Made by a program: the position numbers and the translations under genes. From the NCBI GenBank assembly GCA_034433795.1, contig DAOUAE010000063.1, forward strand, positions 3,816-67,815: DNA of 64,000 bases, read 5' to 3'. Of the stretch, positions 63,241-64,000 are shown one piece after another (positions within the stretch are counted from its first letter, which is position 1; every line of letters starts with the position of its first letter). The notes under the pieces are model-generated. The model did not search any database, was not told where the DNA came from, and worked only from the letters and a program-made list of their open reading frames with translations. Source of the DNA: DAOUAE01 sp034433795 (lineage in GTDB: Bacteria; Chloroflexota; UBA6077; FW602-bin22; DAOUAE01).

Positions 63241-64000
63241 GGTGATTGTCACATCTGTGGTGGGTGGGGGCTGGACAAAGAGGGGCAGGTCCCCTGGAAT
63301 TAGGAGTAACGGCACACCCCAGGAGGCCTGCCCCATGGCCAGGATAACCCTCCGCATCCCCGAAGTCAAGCCCTCCCCCACGGACCGGCCCCAGGCCTGC
63401 CCCCACTGTCAGAACCCCGCCCTCCAGCGCTGGGGCAGGGTCTCCAAGCCCCTCAAGGACCCCCACCTCCGGACGGTGGTGGTCCACCGCTCCCGGTGTC
63501 CTGCCGGCACGAAGACCTTCCGTCACTACCCCCCGGGCGTCACCCGCTGGACCCAGAGCCGACGGACGGTGGCCCTCTCTGCCCTCCTCTGGGCCCTGGG
63601 CCTGTCTCTGCGCTCCGTCTGCGCCCTCCTCCCCCACCTGGGCCTCCCCCTCTCCACCATGAGCGTCCTGCGGGATGTGAGGGCCCTGAAGGAAGAGCTG
63701 AAACAGAGGCTTCCTCGCCGGGCCCACGTCCTGGGGGTGGACGGCTGCGGGGTGCGGGTGCGGGGAAAGCCCCGAGGAGTCCTGGTGTGTGTGGAGATGG
63801 GGGGAGGCCTCCCCCTTCAGGTGTTGGCGGTGGCGGAGACGGACCCCCGGGCGGTGGCCTCGGCCCTCCGCCCCCTGGTCCAGGCCCTGGGGGTGGAGGT
63901 CCTGGTCTCCGATGACCTGGGCTCCTACCGGACCGTGGCGGAGACCCTGAGGCTTGAGCATCAGGTGTGCGCCTTCCATGTGCGTCGCTGGGCGGGGAGA
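63241..64000 (+). mobile_element. Insertion sequence, left part
   Basis: The left end lies near 63241; its sequence (GTGATTGTCACATCTGTGGT) is a candidate terminal inverted repeat. The other end is outside the window, so repeat, target duplication and family cannot be confirmed. It carries a partial DDE transposase gene. Confidence 0.6.
63335..64000 (+). CDS. DDE transposase, N-terminal part (runs off the window)
   Basis: An open frame of 222 codons from ATG 63335 (AGGAGG upstream) to the window end, with no stop. A CxxC finger starts it (CPHC, C22 and C25); the second pair is CPAG instead of CxxC, so one ligand is missing. A basic region follows (RVSKPLKDPHLRTVVVHRSR). The catalytic core begins with VLGVDGCGVRVRGK (candidate first Asp) and VLVSDDLGSYRTVAET (candidate second Asp), then HQVCAFHVRRW. 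The layout resembles ISL3-like transposases. Codons end mostly in C or G, as in the host genes. Confidence 0.85.
   Translation, partial: MARITLRIPEVKPSPTDRPQACPHCQNPALQRWGRVSKPLKDPHLRTVVVHRSRCPAGTKTFRHYPPGVTRWTQSRRTVALSALLWALGLSLRSVCALLPHLGLPLSTMSVLRDVRALKEELKQRLPRRAHVLGVDGCGVRVRGKPRGVLVCVEMGGGLPLQVLAVAETDPRAVASALRPLVQALGVEVLVSDDLGSYRTVAETLRLEHQVCAFHVRRWAGR

Noticed and set aside
63140..63979. Minus-strand open frame opposite the transposase
   Set aside because: Shadow of the plus-strand transposase gene, which runs without a stop to the window end.

Overview
The window is about 70% G+C, very compact, and uses many GTG starts. Its gene content points to a bacterium of the phylum Chloroflexota, probably a thermophilic Anaerolineae/Thermoflexia-like lineage. 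Clues are PRC-barrel and BON proteins, secreted proteins with long Pro/Thr linkers, four MFS carriers, an EF-G-like GTPase, and an infB cluster that carries nrnA. The phylum is an inference; no rRNA or other marker fixes it.

Layout. 1-5470 is the right-hand part of an integrated mobile element. It has a short overlapping gene string (small helical protein, unknown protein, primase-helicase, TubC_N-like protein, PD-(D/E)XK nuclease), a zinc-finger gene on the other strand, and a second unit (SWIM protein, unknown basic-fold protein) with a near-consensus promoter. It ends against the 3' end of a tRNA-Arg(CCT) gene at 5474-5545, the classic place for an integrated element to stop. The primase-helicase gene carries three AT-rich palindromes; they are translated in frame and sit in its linkers. 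From 5646 on the sequence looks chromosomal. 5646-8655 is a phosphonate-type ABC transporter (phnDCE). 8882-11779 holds small metabolic genes, an MFS carrier and a PRC-barrel protein. 11827-18833 is the nusA-ylxR-infB-rbfA-nrnA-truB-ribF-fmdB-like translation cluster, preceded by a nested-hairpin leader. 18885-29567 has the EF-G-like GTPase, Sua5, a cNMP/DUF2225 fusion, an HD protein, an enoyl-CoA hydratase/CoA-transferase pair, an aminotransferase, an amidase and Hsp20. 29564-31515 is prfA-prmC with an attenuator-like leader. 31709-45230 is a mixture including a PRC/BON protein, Nudix, a response regulator, M20 peptidase, flippase, cupin, MoaB-like, cyclophilin-like, prenyl synthase, SprT-like, HemW and CDF transporter. 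45237-54578 holds a glycosidase-like lipo/secreted protein, an orphan FlhB/FliK-like pair, argC, MFS, folE-folB, GNAT, M20 and VOC genes. 54688-63198 holds two MFS carriers, a PfkB sugar kinase, dipeptidase, GDPD, an LTD-domain lipoprotein and a PRC-barrel protein. At 63241 an insertion sequence starts and runs off the window.

How it works together. The mobile element supplies its own priming, unwinding and nuclease functions. The host genes are mainly housekeeping. The nusA cluster couples transcription, initiation, ribosome maturation and tRNA modification. The prfA-prmC pair makes release factor 1 and the enzyme that methylates it. folE and folB are two steps of pterin synthesis. Convergent genes are packed tail to tail, often sharing a single CTAG as the stop of both genes. 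Many genes are preceded by extended -10 (TGnTAnnnT) promoters.
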